Below are positions 40,802 through 50,490 of a DNA stretch of 64,000 bases, piece after piece. The stretch comes from DSVZ01 sp037439785 (GTDB lineage: Bacteria; Verrucomicrobiota; Verrucomicrobiia; Limisphaerales; J093): assembly GCA_037439785.1 (NCBI GenBank), contig JBBIVJ010000005.1:83618-147617 (forward strand), read 5' to 3'. Every line of letters begins with the position of its first letter. Positions within the stretch are counted from its first letter, which is position 1. The position numbers and the translations under genes were made by a program. Below the pieces are notes generated by a model. The model was not told where the DNA came from. It did no database searches and saw nothing but the letters and a program-made list of their open reading frames with translations.

Positions 40802-43800
40802 ATGAGGACCTCCCCCGCGCCGGCGCCCGGCGGACCCTGCCGCGAGAATGTCCCCGCCCCGGCACCGCCCCCTGCCGCCCCGCCCCCGGCACACCGCTGG
40901 GCACGTCGCGACTTCCTCCGGCTGCTGGGCTCGGGGGCGTCCGCTGCGCTGGCCGCATCGTTCCGGCCTCCCGTCATGGCCGGGCCGTTTACGCGCGCGG
41001 ATTTCGAGAAGCTCGTGCCGGCGGACAAGAAGCTTTCGCCGGCCTGGCTGGCCGCGCTGACCGCGCGCGGTACGCCGGAGGTGTACCGTGGCGCCGAGCT
41101 GGACAAGATTGGCATGCCGGTGGGCGGAATCGGCGCCGGCCAGGTCTATCTCGGCGGCGACGGCCGGCTCTGGCACTGGGACATCTTCAACCGGCACGTG
41201 GACTCGGGCAGCAGCGGCCCGCATTACGCCCGGCCGATGACGCCGACCTCGCCGTTCGAGCTGGGCTTTGCACTGCGCGTGACCGCCACCGGCCGGACGG
41301 ACGCGCGCCCCCTGGACCGCCGGGGCTGGCGCGACATCACCTTCCGCGGCGCGTATCCGCTGGGCCGGGTCGAGTACCGCGATCCCGCGGTACCGGTGGA
41401 GGTGTCCCTCGAGGCCTTCTCGCCCTTCCTCCCCCTGAACGTGGAGGACTCGACGCTGCCGGTCATTGTCCTGGGCTTCACCGTGAAGAACGCCGGGGCC
41501 GTGCCGGCGGAGGTCGAGCTGGCTGGCGGCCTCGCGAACCCGGTGTGCCTGTTCAGCGGCCGGGAGCGTCCCGTGCAACGCCGCAATCGCGTGGTGCGCC
41601 GCCCCGGCCTGCTGGCCGTCGAGTGCAGCGCGGCCGACCTCCCGCCCGAGCCCCCGGCCGCCGCGCGCCCGGACATCCTGTTCGACGACTTCGAGCGCCC
41701 GGACCACGGGGACTGGACCGTCACCGGCACGGCCTTTGGCCGGGGGCCGGTCCGGCAAGCCGAGGTGCCCGACTATCAGGGCCCGCTCGGCCTGCACGGC
41801 GAGCGGGCAGTAAACAGCCACGCCGCCGCGCCCGCCGGGGACGTCGCGGCCCGCGACGCGCATCAGGGCACGCTGACCAGCCGGCCGTTCACCATCGAAC
41901 GCGACTTCATCACCTTCCCGGTCGGCGGCGGCGCCCACCCCGGCAAGACCTGCGTGAACCTGCTGGTGGACGGTCAGGTCGTCCTCTCCACCCCCGGCCG
42001 AAATGACAATCGCCTGGGCCCGGTGACCTGGAATGTGCGGGCCTGGGCCGGACGGACCGCGCGCCTCCAGTCCGTGGACCTCGAGTCCGGCGGCTGGGGC
42101 AACATCGGCCTGGACCACATCCTCTTCACCGACCGTCCCTCCACCGTGTCCGGCCCGCTCGCCCACGCGGCCGACTTTGGCACGATGACGCTGGTGCTGT
42201 TGTCCGCCGGCGGCCGGTCGCCGGCCCCGGAAACTCATTCAGGCCCCGCCGACCCGGCCCGCGCGGGGACCGATTGGGCCTCCGCCGCGTTCCCCGCCGG
42301 CCCGTGGCCGGAAGGCCTGTTTCAGCGGTCCGGGCCGCCGACCGCGACCGCCACGGCGTCCGCGGAGGCCAGGTTGGTCGGCGGAGTGGGCCGCCGCTTG
42401 ACCCTGGCCCCGGGCGAGACGCACGAGGTCACTTTCCTGGTCACCTGGCATTTCCCCAACCTCACCCTGCCCGGCGTGCTTGAGACCGCCTCCCGCCGCG
42501 CGCGGGGCCTGTCCGGCCAGGGCCGGGTGTACGCCTCGCGGTTCGGCTCGGCCCTGGAAGTGGCCGAAACGGTCGCGGCCCACTTCCCGCGCCTGGCGGG
42601 CGAAACGCGCCTCGGGCACGACACGTGGTACGACTCGACGCTGCCGTACTGGTTCCTCGACCGCACCTTCCTCAACACCTCGATCCTCGCCACCTCCACC
42701 TGCCACCTGTTCGAGGACGGCCGCTTCTGGGCCTGGGAGGGCGTGGGGTGCTGTCCGGGCACCTGCGGGCATGTCTGGCAGTACGCCCAGGCCCCGGCCC
42801 GCCTGTTCCCCGAGCTCGAACGCCGCGTGCGCGAGCGCACCGACTTCGGCCCCGCCCTCCAGCCGGACGGGGCGATCTATTTCCGCGGCGAGCACAACCA
42901 GCATCCGGCGGTGGACGCCCAGGCCGGGACCGTGTTGCGCGCGCTGCGGGAACATCAGATGTGCCCCGACGCCACCTGGCTCAACCGCCTCTGGCCCGCC
43001 ATCCGCCGTGCCACTCGCTGGCTCATCGCGCAGGACGGGGACGGCGACGGTCTGCTGACCGGCCGCCAGCACAATACCCTGGACACCGACTGGTTCGGGC
43101 CGGTCGCCTGGCTCAGTGGCCTGTACCTCGCCGCGTTGCGGGCGGCGGCGGAGATGGCGGAGGTGGTGGGCGACACCGCCTTTGCCGCGCAGTGCCGCGA
43201 CCTCGCGGAACGGGGTCAGCGCAAGCTGGTCGCCGGGCTGTTCAACGGCGAGTACTTCATCAACCAGCCCGACCCGGCCCGGCCGGAGGCCATCAACTCC
43301 GGCTCGGGCTGCCACATTGACCAGGTCCTGGGCCAGAGCTGGGCATTCCAGGTGGGGCTGCCGCGCGTGTTGCCGGAGGCGGAAACCCGCGCCGCGCTGC
43401 GGGCGCTCTGGCGCTACCACTTCACCCCCGATGTCGGCCCGTACCGCGCCGCCTACCCGGCGGGCCGCTGGTACGCCCTGCCCGGCGAGGCCGGCCTGCT
43501 CATGTGCACCTTCCCGCGCACGGACTGGGACTACGCGCAGGCCCGGGGCCGGGGGCCGGACTGGGCCGCGGGCTATTTCAACGAGTGCATGTGCGGCTTC
43601 GAGTACCAGGTCGCCGCCCACATGCTCTGGGAAGGCCTGGTCACCGAGGGGCTGGCCATCACCCGCGCCATCCATGACCGCTACCACCCCTCGCGGCGGA
43701 ATCCGTGGAACGAGATCGAGTGCGGCGACCACTACGCCCGCAGCCTGGCCAGTTACGGCGTGTTCCTCGCCGCCTGCGGCTACGCTTACGACGGCCCGCG

Positions 43801-44122
43801 CGGCGCCCTGGCCTTCGCCCCGCGGCTCTCCCCCGCCCACTTCCGGGCCGCTTTCACCGCCGCCGAGGGCTGGGGCCGCGTGGACTGGAACTGCCACGAC
43901 CGGGACGCGGTGTGCGAACTCGATCTGCGCCGGGGCCGGCTGCGCCTGCGCCAGCTCACGCTGAGCCCCCTGCCCGCCCTGACCCCGCAGCGGGTGCGGG
44001 CCGCCGTCGCGGACCAGTCGGTGCCTGCCACCCTGTCTCTTGCCGGCGACCGGGCCGTGGTGCGTTTCGAGCCCGGCCTGGTGCTGCTGGCGGGACAGCG
44101 GCTGCGGGTCGAACTGCGCTGA
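40802..44122 (+). CDS. Tat-exported GH116/DUF608-like beta-glucosidase with inserted beta-sandwich domain
   Basis: A 1106-residue protein. The twin-arginine signal is HRWARRDFLRLLGSGAS near residues 35-50. The N-terminal GBA2-type sandwich starts with IGMPVGGIGAGQVYLGGDGRLWHWDIFN. Around residues 293-445 a separate domain with ITFPVGGGAHPGKTCVNLLV and GGWGNIGLDHILFTD is inserted; it resembles a module seen in levanase-type proteins of this phylum. The C-terminal (alpha/alpha)6 half carries QHNTLDTDWFGPVAWLSGLY, CHIDQVLGQSWAFQVGLPR and FNECMCGFEYQVA, typical of GH116. It probably removes glucose or xylose from glycans outside the cytoplasm. The substrate is unknown. Confidence 0.78.
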   Translation: MRTSPAPAPGGPCRENVPAPAPPPAAPPPAHRWARRDFLRLLGSGASAALAASFRPPVMAGPFTRADFEKLVPADKKLSPAWLAALTARGTPEVYRGAELDKIGMPVGGIGAGQVYLGGDGRLWHWDIFNRHVDSGSSGPHYARPMTPTSPFELGFALRVTATGRTDARPLDRRGWRDITFRGAYPLGRVEYRDPAVPVEVSLEAFSPFLPLNVEDSTLPVIVLGFTVKNAGAVPAEVELAGGLANPVCLFSGRERPVQRRNRVVRRPGLLAVECSAADLPPEPPAAARPDILFDDFERPDHGDWTVTGTAFGRGPVRQAEVPDYQGPLGLHGERAVNSHAAAPAGDVAARDAHQGTLTSRPFTIERDFITFPVGGGAHPGKTCVNLLVDGQVVLSTPGRNDNRLGPVTWNVRAWAGRTARLQSVDLESGGWGNIGLDHILFTDRPSTVSGPLAHAADFGTMTLVLLSAGGRSPAPETHSGPADPARAGTDWASAAFPAGPWPEGLFQRSGPPTATATASAEARLVGGVGRRLTLAPGETHEVTFLVTWHFPNLTLPGVLETASRRARGLSGQGRVYASRFGSALEVAETVAAHFPRLAGETRLGHDTWYDSTLPYWFLDRTFLNTSILATSTCHLFEDGRFWAWEGVGCCPGTCGHVWQYAQAPARLFPELERRVRERTDFGPALQPDGAIYFRGEHNQHPAVDAQAGTVLRALREHQMCPDATWLNRLWPAIRRATRWLIAQDGDGDGLLTGRQHNTLDTDWFGPVAWLSGLYLAALRAAAEMAEVVGDTAFAAQCRDLAERGQRKLVAGLFNGEYFINQPDPARPEAINSGSGCHIDQVLGQSWAFQVGLPRVLPEAETRAALRALWRYHFTPDVGPYRAAYPAGRWYALPGEAGLLMCTFPRTDWDYAQARGRGPDWAAGYFNECMCGFEYQVAAHMLWEGLVTEGLAITRAIHDRYHPSRRNPWNEIECGDHYARSLASYGVFLAACGYAYDGPRGALAFAPRLSPAHFRAAFTAAEGWGRVDWNCHDRDAVCELDLRRGRLRLRQLTLSPLPALTPQRVRAAVADQSVPATLSLAGDRAVVRFEPGLVLLAGQRLRVELR

Positions 44123-44232
44123 GCCCCGCGGGTGTTCCCCCGCTTACCGCACCGGCACCGCCTCACCGCTCACCGGCGGCCGAATTTGCATTCCGCATTC
44201 CCCGGCGCTCCGGCCCCCGGTACGCTGGGTGC

Positions 44233-45906
44233 GTGAACGGATGCGAAGCGGATGGCTGGAACCGATTTCAACAAGACTACCTGGCCTTCCCCGAGCTGGG
44301 GCTGGCTTTGGACTTCAGCCGGGTCCCCTGGCCCGGCCGCTTCTTTGCCCAGATGGCGCGCGCCCTTGATCGGGCCTTTGACGAGATGGCCCGCCTCGAA
44401 CGCGGGGAGCGGGTCAACACCACCGAAAACCGTCGCGTGGGCCATTATTGGCTCCGCCGTCCCGAACTGCTGGCCGGGGCGGAAGACCCCGAGCTGCGCG
44501 CCATCGCCGCGGAAATCCCGGCCAACCTCGAGCGGGTCCGCCGCTTTGCCGCGCGGGTGCAGGCGGGGGAGCTGACCGGTCAGGGCGGCCGCTTCGAGCA
44601 CCTGCTCCTGCTGGGCATCGGCGGCTCGGCCCTCGGCCCCCAACTGGTCGCCCGCGCCCTCGGCCATCCGGCCACCGACCGCCTGCGGCCGTGGCTCCTG
44701 GACAACACCGACCCCGACGGCCTGGACCTGACGCTGGCCACGCTGGCCGCGGCCACGCCCGAGCGGAGTCTGGCGGCGGCGCTGGGGCGCACGCTCTGCC
44801 TGGTCATCTCCAAATCCGGCAGCACCCCCGAGACCGCCAACGGCATGATCGAAGTGGCCCACGCCTACGCGCGTGCGGGCCTGGCCTTCGAGCCCCATGC
44901 CGTGGCCGTCACCCTGCCCGGCAGTCAGCTCCACCGTCGGGCCACGGATGCCGCGCGCCCCTGGTTGGACACGTTTCCGATGTGGGACTGGGTGGGTGGT
45001 CGCACCAGCGAAACCTCCATTGTGGGCCTGCTGCCCGCCGCCCTCCAGGGGTTGGACATTGACGGCCTGCTGGCCGGCGCCCGCGCGTGCGACGAGATCA
45101 CCCGCGTGCCGGACGCCGCCCGCAACCCCGCCGCCCGCCTGGCCCTGGCCTGGTGGTTTCTCACCGACGGCCGCGGCGCGCGCGACATGGTGGTCCTGCC
45201 CTACAAGGACCGGCTCGAGCTCTTCGCCCGCTACCTCCAGCAACTGGTCATGGAATCGTTGGGCAAGGCGTTCAACCGCGCCGGCGACCTGGTCCAGCAG
45301 GGCCTGACCGTGTACGGCAACAAGGGTTCGACCGACCAGCACGCCTACGTGCAGCAACTGCGCGACGGCCTGCCCAACTTCTTTGCCCTGTTCATCGAGG
45401 TGTTGCGCGATCACGCCCCGGATCGGCCGCGGGTCGAGGTCGAGCCCGGCATCACCAGCGGCGACTACCTGTCCGGCTTCCTGCTGGGCACCCGGCAGGC
45501 GCTCTGGGAGAACGGTCGGCCCTCGATCACACTTACGCTCGACGAGGTCAACGCCCACCGGCTGGGGGTGTTGATCGCACTGTTCGAACGCGCGGTGGGA
45601 CTCTACGCCGGCCTGGTGAACCTCAACGCCTACGACCAACCGGGCGTCGAAGCCGGCAAGAAGGCCGCCGCGCGCGTCCTGGCCCTGCAACGGCGCCTGG
45701 TGACGCACCTGCACGCCACGACCGCCCCGGCCGGAGGCTGGACCGCTGCGACGCTGGCCGCCGCCCTGGGTCCGGACGAGGAGGGCCGCCCGGTGGACCC
45801 CGAAACGGTCTTCAAAATCTGCACCCACCTCGCCGCCAATCCGGGCCGTGGCGTGGTCCGCACCGGCGGCCACACGCCGGCCGACACCACCTTCGGGCCG
45901 GGCTGA
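44233..45906 (+). CDS. pgi: Glucose-6-phosphate isomerase
   Basis: A 557-residue isomerase with GTG start. LLLGIGGSALGPQLVARAL, LCLVISKSGSTPETANGMI (sugar phosphate loop), MWDWVGGRTSETSIVGLLPA and VYGNKGSTDQHAYVQQLRDG are the PGI motifs; the last has the catalytic Lys/Gln-His region. It converts glucose-6-phosphate to fructose-6-phosphate in glycolysis. The upstream gap (44123-44232) contains an AATGCGG-like fragment but no clear promoter. It converges on the M48 protease gene with only 17 nt between stops. Confidence 0.93.
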   Translation: MNGCEADGWNRFQQDYLAFPELGLALDFSRVPWPGRFFAQMARALDRAFDEMARLERGERVNTTENRRVGHYWLRRPELLAGAEDPELRAIAAEIPANLERVRRFAARVQAGELTGQGGRFEHLLLLGIGGSALGPQLVARALGHPATDRLRPWLLDNTDPDGLDLTLATLAAATPERSLAAALGRTLCLVISKSGSTPETANGMIEVAHAYARAGLAFEPHAVAVTLPGSQLHRRATDAARPWLDTFPMWDWVGGRTSETSIVGLLPAALQGLDIDGLLAGARACDEITRVPDAARNPAARLALAWWFLTDGRGARDMVVLPYKDRLELFARYLQQLVMESLGKAFNRAGDLVQQGLTVYGNKGSTDQHAYVQQLRDGLPNFFALFIEVLRDHAPDRPRVEVEPGITSGDYLSGFLLGTRQALWENGRPSITLTLDEVNAHRLGVLIALFERAVGLYAGLVNLNAYDQPGVEAGKKAAARVLALQRRLVTHLHATTAPAGGWTAATLAAALGPDEEGRPVDPETVFKICTHLAANPGRGVVRTGGHTPADTTFGPG

Positions 45907-45923
45907 ACTCCGGGGCAGCCTGC

Positions 45924-47855
45924 TCAGGCGGGTTCCAGGAACGGCGGCAGGGGACACTCCAGGGCGTCGGCAATGGCCCGCAGCAGTTCGGCCTCGCGCA
46001 CGGTCAGTTCGCCATCGGCCGACACGGTGTCCGCACAGGCCTGCAAAAGCCGGCGATGGATGGCCGGGGAGGCCGCCTCGAGCCGGTCCAGGGCCGCGTC
46101 CACGTGCGCGAGGTTGCACTCGGCCAGGGGAAGCAGCCGCAGCGCGGGCGCCGATACACCCAGGCGGGCGACGCCGCGTTCGAAGGCCGCGCGGGCCTCC
46201 GGTTCGTTGTCGGCACCCACGCGGGCCAGCGCGGAGAGGAGCACGGCGCAGTCGCCCAGCAGGGGGGTCAGGGCGTAAAACTGCACCACGCGGCGGGGGC
46301 GCTCCCCGAAGTGCGGGGCCAGGTGCCGCCGGACCAGCCGCTGCAGGGCGTACTCGAAGAGGTCAATGGCCTCGTCGCTTTCCATCAACTGCTGGAGCAG
46401 GGTGGTGAACAGGTCGTACTGGCCAGGGGAAAGCTCGCGCAGGGCCGGCACCGCCATCATCACCAGCGGCAGGCGGGCCGCCGCCGGCACCGCGGCCACC
46501 GGCGCGCTCAAACGGCCCATCGCGTCCAGGAAGGGCCCGGCCAGTTCGCGGTCCAGGGACTCGACCTGGCGCTGGCGGATGGCGGCATCGGGACTGAGCA
46601 CCAGTGCGAGGACCAGGCCGGCGGCGCCGAGCGGGTCGCGCGTGGCGACCTGGAGTTCTTCCGGCAATTGTTCGCGCAGGGTCTGGGCGTAGGCCAGGTG
46701 AACGGTTTGCGGTTGGCCGGCCGCGGCCAGGGCCTGCGGGGCCGGGACCCGCGCGGCCGGGGCAGGGGTACCGCCGGCCAGGGTGGCAGCACCGGCCGGC
46801 GCCCACGGCGGGGGAAGGACCTCCCGCAGCCCCCGCCGCGGGGGGGCGACGGCCTCGGGCGGCGCCCCTGCAACGACCGGCGGGAAGCGGCCGTCAAATT
46901 GCGAGTCCAGTGCGCGGATGCGCTCGACCAGCGGCGGGTGGGTGCTGAACAGCGCCAGCCAGGACTCGCGCAGGCCGTTGCTGAAAAACAGGTGGCTGGC
47001 CTCCTCGGCCCTGGGGGTGTTCAGGCGCGAACCGGCGGCCAGGCCGCCGATCTTCTTCAGGGCACCGGCCAGGCCGGCGGGGTTGCGGGTGAACTGCACC
47101 GCGGCGGCGTCGGCCAGGTATTCGCGCTGGCGCGAGACCGCGGCCTTGATCAACCGGCCGGCCAGCAGGCCGATGCCGCCGATGACCACCAGCGCCAGGC
47201 CGATCAGGGGCAGCACGTTGGCCTCGCGGCCGCCGCGGGACCGGCCGCCGCGCACGCGCAACAACTGGCGGCCGATGATGGTCAGCACCAGCAGGCCGTT
47301 GAGGATGCCGATCAGCCGCAGGTTCAGCCGCATGTCGCCGTTGAGGATGTGGCTGAACTCGTGGGCGACAACGCCCTGGAGTTCGTCACGGGTGAGCAGG
47401 CGCAGACAGCCGCGGGTCACGCCCACCGCGGCGTCGCGGGTGGTGAGGCCGGCGGCGAAGGCGTTGATACCTTCTTCCTGCGGCAGGAGGTACACCTGCG
47501 GGGCGGGAATCCCCGAGGCCAGGGCCATTTCCTCGACCACGTTCAGCAGCCGCCGCTCGTACAGGTCGGTGGTGTCCGGGCGGACCGGGGTGCCGCCGAG
47601 CATCGTGGCCACAGCACCGCCGCCGCGGCTCAGTTCCAGAATTTTGACCAGGCTGCCCAGCAGGACCACCAGAGCGGTCCCCAGGCTCACGCCGGCAAAG
47701 AGGTTGGGGTCCCAGAACCGGCCGCGCTCGCCCAGGAAGATCAGGGCGAAGACCGCGTACACGGCCAGGATGGTCAGTACCACGGCCAGGCCGAACCAGA
47801 AGACCAGCACGCGGGTGCGCTGGCGGGCGCGGTCCTGGCGGTCAAAGAAGTCCAT
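45924..47855 (-). CDS. M48-family membrane metalloprotease with C-terminal TerB-like domain
   Basis: About 643 residues. Two N-terminal membrane helices (about 16-40 and 52-72) precede the zinc site H165-E-F-S-H169 in ELQGVVAHEFSHILNG. The third ligand Glu lies in SRQREYLADAAAVQFTRNPAGLAGAL, and the domain ends with STHPPLVERIRAL. Two more hydrophobic segments lie near 180 and 215. The C-terminal about 270 residues, including VSADGELTVREAELLRAIADAL, look like a TerB-type helical domain. It is co-transcribed with lemA (60 nt apart), a common pair of membrane quality-control type; the role of the fused tail is unknown. TTG at 47858 is the alternative start. Confidence 0.9.
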   Translation of the reverse strand: MDFFDRQDRARQRTRVLVFWFGLAVVLTILAVYAVFALIFLGERGRFWDPNLFAGVSLGTALVVLLGSLVKILELSRGGGAVATMLGGTPVRPDTTDLYERRLLNVVEEMALASGIPAPQVYLLPQEEGINAFAAGLTTRDAAVGVTRGCLRLLTRDELQGVVAHEFSHILNGDMRLNLRLIGILNGLLVLTIIGRQLLRVRGGRSRGGREANVLPLIGLALVVIGGIGLLAGRLIKAAVSRQREYLADAAAVQFTRNPAGLAGALKKIGGLAAGSRLNTPRAEEASHLFFSNGLRESWLALFSTHPPLVERIRALDSQFDGRFPPVVAGAPPEAVAPPRRGLREVLPPPWAPAGAATLAGGTPAPAARVPAPQALAAAGQPQTVHLAYAQTLREQLPEELQVATRDPLGAAGLVLALVLSPDAAIRQRQVESLDRELAGPFLDAMGRLSAPVAAVPAAARLPLVMMAVPALRELSPGQYDLFTTLLQQLMESDEAIDLFEYALQRLVRRHLAPHFGERPRRVVQFYALTPLLGDCAVLLSALARVGADNEPEARAAFERGVARLGVSAPALRLLPLAECNLAHVDAALDRLEAASPAIHRRLLQACADTVSADGELTVREAELLRAIADALECPLPPFLEPA

Positions 47856-47914
47856 CAAACCCGGGGGCAGGGCGGCAGGACGGCCCGCCGCCCCGCGTGG
47901 CGGGGGTGGGCGGC

Positions 47915-48520
47915 TTACTTGAAGGAGACCTTCGGCGCCTCGCGCTGCTCGGGTTGCTCGACCACGAACAGCTCGGCGGGGGCGAAGTTGAAGGCGCCGG
48001 CGACGAGGTTGGTGGGGAAGGTTTCGCGGGCGGTGTTGTAGGTCATCACCGCGTCGTTGAAGGCCTGACGGGCGAAGGCGATTTTGTTCTCGGTCGAGGT
48101 CAGTTCCTCCTGGAGCGCGAGCATGTTCTGATTGGCCTTGAGGTCGGGGTAGGCCTCGGCCACGGCGAAGAGCCGGCCCAGGGCGCCGGCCAGGCCGGCC
48201 TCGGCAGTGGTCAGGCCCTTCATGCTTTCGGCGTCGCCGGGGTTGGCGGCAGCGCGCTGGTTGGCCGCGTAGGCGGCGTTGCGGGCCTGGATGACGGCCT
48301 CGAGGGTCTGGCGCTCGTGGGCGAGGTAGCCTTTGGCGGTCTCGACCAGATTCGGGATCAGGTCGTAGCGGCGCTTGAGCTGGACGTCAATTTGCGCGTA
48401 GGCGTTCTTGAAGCGGTTGCGCAGGGTGACCAGCCGGTTGTAGGCGCCGATGGCCCAGAGCAGCAGCAGCACCACCGGCACGGCGAGCACCAACAGCAGA
48501 ATTCCGAGCGTGGTTAGCAT
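47915..48520 (-). CDS. lemA: LemA family protein
   Basis: A 201-residue protein with one N-terminal membrane helix (LGILLLVLAVPVVLLLLWAIGAYNRLV) and a helical coiled domain: RNRFKNAYAQIDVQLKRRYDLIPNLVETAKGYLAHE, LKANQNMLALQEELTSTENKIAFARQAFNDAVMTYN are the LemA hallmarks, and FPTNLVAGAFNF the terminal one. Function is not settled; it lies upstream of the M48 protease, as in many bacteria, and probably works with it in the envelope. A GAAAGG Shine-Dalgarno-like sequence precedes the ATG. Confidence 0.93.
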   Translation of the reverse strand: MLTTLGILLLVLAVPVVLLLLWAIGAYNRLVTLRNRFKNAYAQIDVQLKRRYDLIPNLVETAKGYLAHERQTLEAVIQARNAAYAANQRAAANPGDAESMKGLTTAEAGLAGALGRLFAVAEAYPDLKANQNMLALQEELTSTENKIAFARQAFNDAVMTYNTARETFPTNLVAGAFNFAPAELFVVEQPEQREAPKVSFK

Positions 48521-48624
48521 GGGTGGCCTTTCGTTTCAGGTGTTGAAGGTGGTACCCCCGAACCGGCGCCGACACAATTACATTTTCCCGTCCCGACTGG
48601 AACGGTTCTTTGCTCGCGCGCCAA

Positions 48625-48656
48625 CAAAAAACCCGACCAGCCAGGCTGACCGGGTT
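48625..48656 (-). terminator. Rho-independent terminator of the PEP-CTERM gene
   Basis: On the minus strand AACCCG and CGGGTT close a long hairpin (48656-48630) whose inner part GGTCAGCC/GGCTGGTC also pairs with two wobbles, followed by TTTTTT. It lies 27 nt after the stop. Confidence 0.88.
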
Positions 48657-48682
48657 GGGCAATCCTCGGACAAGGTCCCGGG

Positions 48683-49312
48683 TCAAGCCCGCTGACGCCG
48701 GCGGCGCAGTCCCACCGCGGCCAGCCCCAGCAAGCCGGCAGTCACCAGGGCGCTGGTCGGCTCGGGCACGGCGGTGTACTCGATCTCGTCCACAATCTCG
48801 ATCAAACCGGTGTTGACCGGACCGCCGCCGGTGAACGGGTCGCCGGTGGCATTGCCATACCAGAAGATCGCGCGGTCAAAGGCCGACCCGCTGTAGCCAA
48901 TGCTCTGGTTCATGTTGTCGTCCAGGTTCGGCGAGGCACTCAAGGTGGTAACCAAGGTTCCGCCATTCCAGATTTCCAGCCAGGCCAGGTCCGTGGGCAG
49001 CGCCCAGCCCGGGTCGTCATTGCCGAACCACAGGCTCAACGCGGTCACCGGTACCGTGAAGTCAATCTGCAGCTTGCTGCCGTCGCCGTCACCATCGATG
49101 GCGAGCGATTGAGACCCCCATCCCTGGGAGCCGTAGTTGTCGATGTTCAGGTCCGCTCCGGCCGTGTCGGTGAATTGCACGGTGGGATGTCCCACCGGAC
49201 TGAATCCGTTGGGGTAGGAGCCCGCGAGATCAGCCTCGAAGTCAATGATGGCTGCACGGGCGAGTCCTCCGAGGGCCAGGGCCGCGGGAAGGATGAATTT
49301 GATTTTCGTCAT
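48683..49312 (-). CDS. PEP-CTERM sorted exoprotein
   Basis: A 209-residue secreted protein: signal peptide ALALGGLARAA, then a beta-rich domain (IDFEADLAGSYPNGFSPV, GSQSLAIDGDGDGSKLQIDF, ALSLWFGNDDPGWA, TLVTTLSASPNLDD) and at residue 182 the sorting tag VPEPTSALVTAGLLGLAAVGLRRRRQ. The tag is cut by an exosortase (EpsH/XrtA type) and the protein is anchored or released at the outer surface; no exosortase is in this window. It has its own terminator and a 230-bp upstream region, so it is monocistronic. Confidence 0.9.
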   Translation of the reverse strand: MTKIKFILPAALALGGLARAAIIDFEADLAGSYPNGFSPVGHPTVQFTDTAGADLNIDNYGSQGWGSQSLAIDGDGDGSKLQIDFTVPVTALSLWFGNDDPGWALPTDLAWLEIWNGGTLVTTLSASPNLDDNMNQSIGYSGSAFDRAIFWYGNATGDPFTGGGPVNTGLIEIVDEIEYTAVPEPTSALVTAGLLGLAAVGLRRRRQRA

Positions 49313-49542
49313 GAGGTGTCCGTTCGTTCGTGCCGTTGCTTGAGTTTGGTTGATCCAACGCGGCCGGCTGCCGGCGTTTTGCCGGAAACCGCCTCACTGT
49401 CGTGCACACCCTGTCTGCACCATTTGCATCCGTCAACTTTATTCTCAGGAAAAACTGTCTGCCGCTACGACCGGGGATCGGGTTGTAGCAACCGCTCCCG
49501 GCATCCATCATCGGCACTGCGTGCCGCCGGCCGGCCGGCCGC

Positions 49543-50406
49543 TCAGACAGTCTCCGGCGTCCCGGGCAGGGGTTCTCCAGCGGGGCTGGCCACGCCGTGA
49601 GGCCCCGGAGCGGCCGCATAAAGCCGCAGGTACTTCAGAGCCACCCGCAGGTCTTTGGGCCAGGGCGCCTCGATGACCACCGGGGCACCAGTGACCGGGT
49701 GGACGATTTCGAGCCGGGTCGCGTGCAGGGCGGTGCGCCCCAGCAGCGGCAGTTCCGGCCGGTCTTTTTTGAAGCGATAGCCCGGCTTGAGCCGGGACAG
49801 CCACAGCGGCGCGCCCCCGTACAAGGCGTCGGCCACCACCGGCAGGTCGCGGCTGCGGAGGTGGACGCGAATTTGGTGGGTGCGGCCGGTCAGGGGCCGG
49901 CATTCCAGGAGGGTGTAGCCGGCAAAGCGTTCCCGGACCTCGACCAGGGTGGTGGCCGGTTTGCCGCGCCGGGGGTCCACGCGGATGTATTCCGGGCGGG
50001 CCGGGTGCGGTACCAGGCGGGCTTCGACGCGGAAGGCGTCCTCGGCCGGGGCGCCCTGGACGAGGGCGAGGTAACGTTTGACCGGCCGGGGGGTGCCGAA
50101 CTGGTTGGCCAGTTGGACGAGCACCGCCTTGCTGCGGGCCAGCAGCAACACCCCGCTGGTCTCAAAGTCCAGGCGGTGGGCGTTGGCCAGGTAGGTGAGG
50201 CCGCGCGCGGCCGCCCACGGTTTGCCGCGGGCGATGCCGTCGTGGAGCAGGCGCATGAGGTTGGGGCGCTCGGGGTCGTAGCGGTCCGGTGAGGTCAGCA
50301 GCCGGGCGGGCTTGTCCAGGGCCAGGAGGTGCTCATCTTCGTGCAGGACGGGGATTTCCCAGAACTCTCCGGAGTGGGGGGCCGAGAGCTTGATCGTGGG
50401 GTACAC
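49543..50406 (-). CDS. RluA-family 23S rRNA/tRNA pseudouridine synthase
   Basis: A 287-residue protein with GTG start. The catalytic Asp is D80 in AHRLDFETSGVLLLA, and GRTHQIRVHLRSRDLPVVADALYGG is the RluA motif III. It opens with LHEDEHLLALDKPARLLTSP. No S4 domain is present. Members of this branch isomerise uridines in 23S rRNA or tRNA; the exact position is unknown. It is downstream of the SurA-like gene with 84 nt between them. Confidence 0.88.
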   Translation of the reverse strand: MYPTIKLSAPHSGEFWEIPVLHEDEHLLALDKPARLLTSPDRYDPERPNLMRLLHDGIARGKPWAAARGLTYLANAHRLDFETSGVLLLARSKAVLVQLANQFGTPRPVKRYLALVQGAPAEDAFRVEARLVPHPARPEYIRVDPRRGKPATTLVEVRERFAGYTLLECRPLTGRTHQIRVHLRSRDLPVVADALYGGAPLWLSRLKPGYRFKKDRPELPLLGRTALHATRLEIVHPVTGAPVVIEAPWPKDLRVALKYLRLYAAAPGPHGVASPAGEPLPGTPETV

Positions 50407-50490
50407 GGGCAGGGGCAGGGGGCAGGTCGCGTCCCCGCGCCGCGGCAGCGGCTCAGGGAGTGGCGTCCTCGGCGGGCAGGGTGATGCGGG

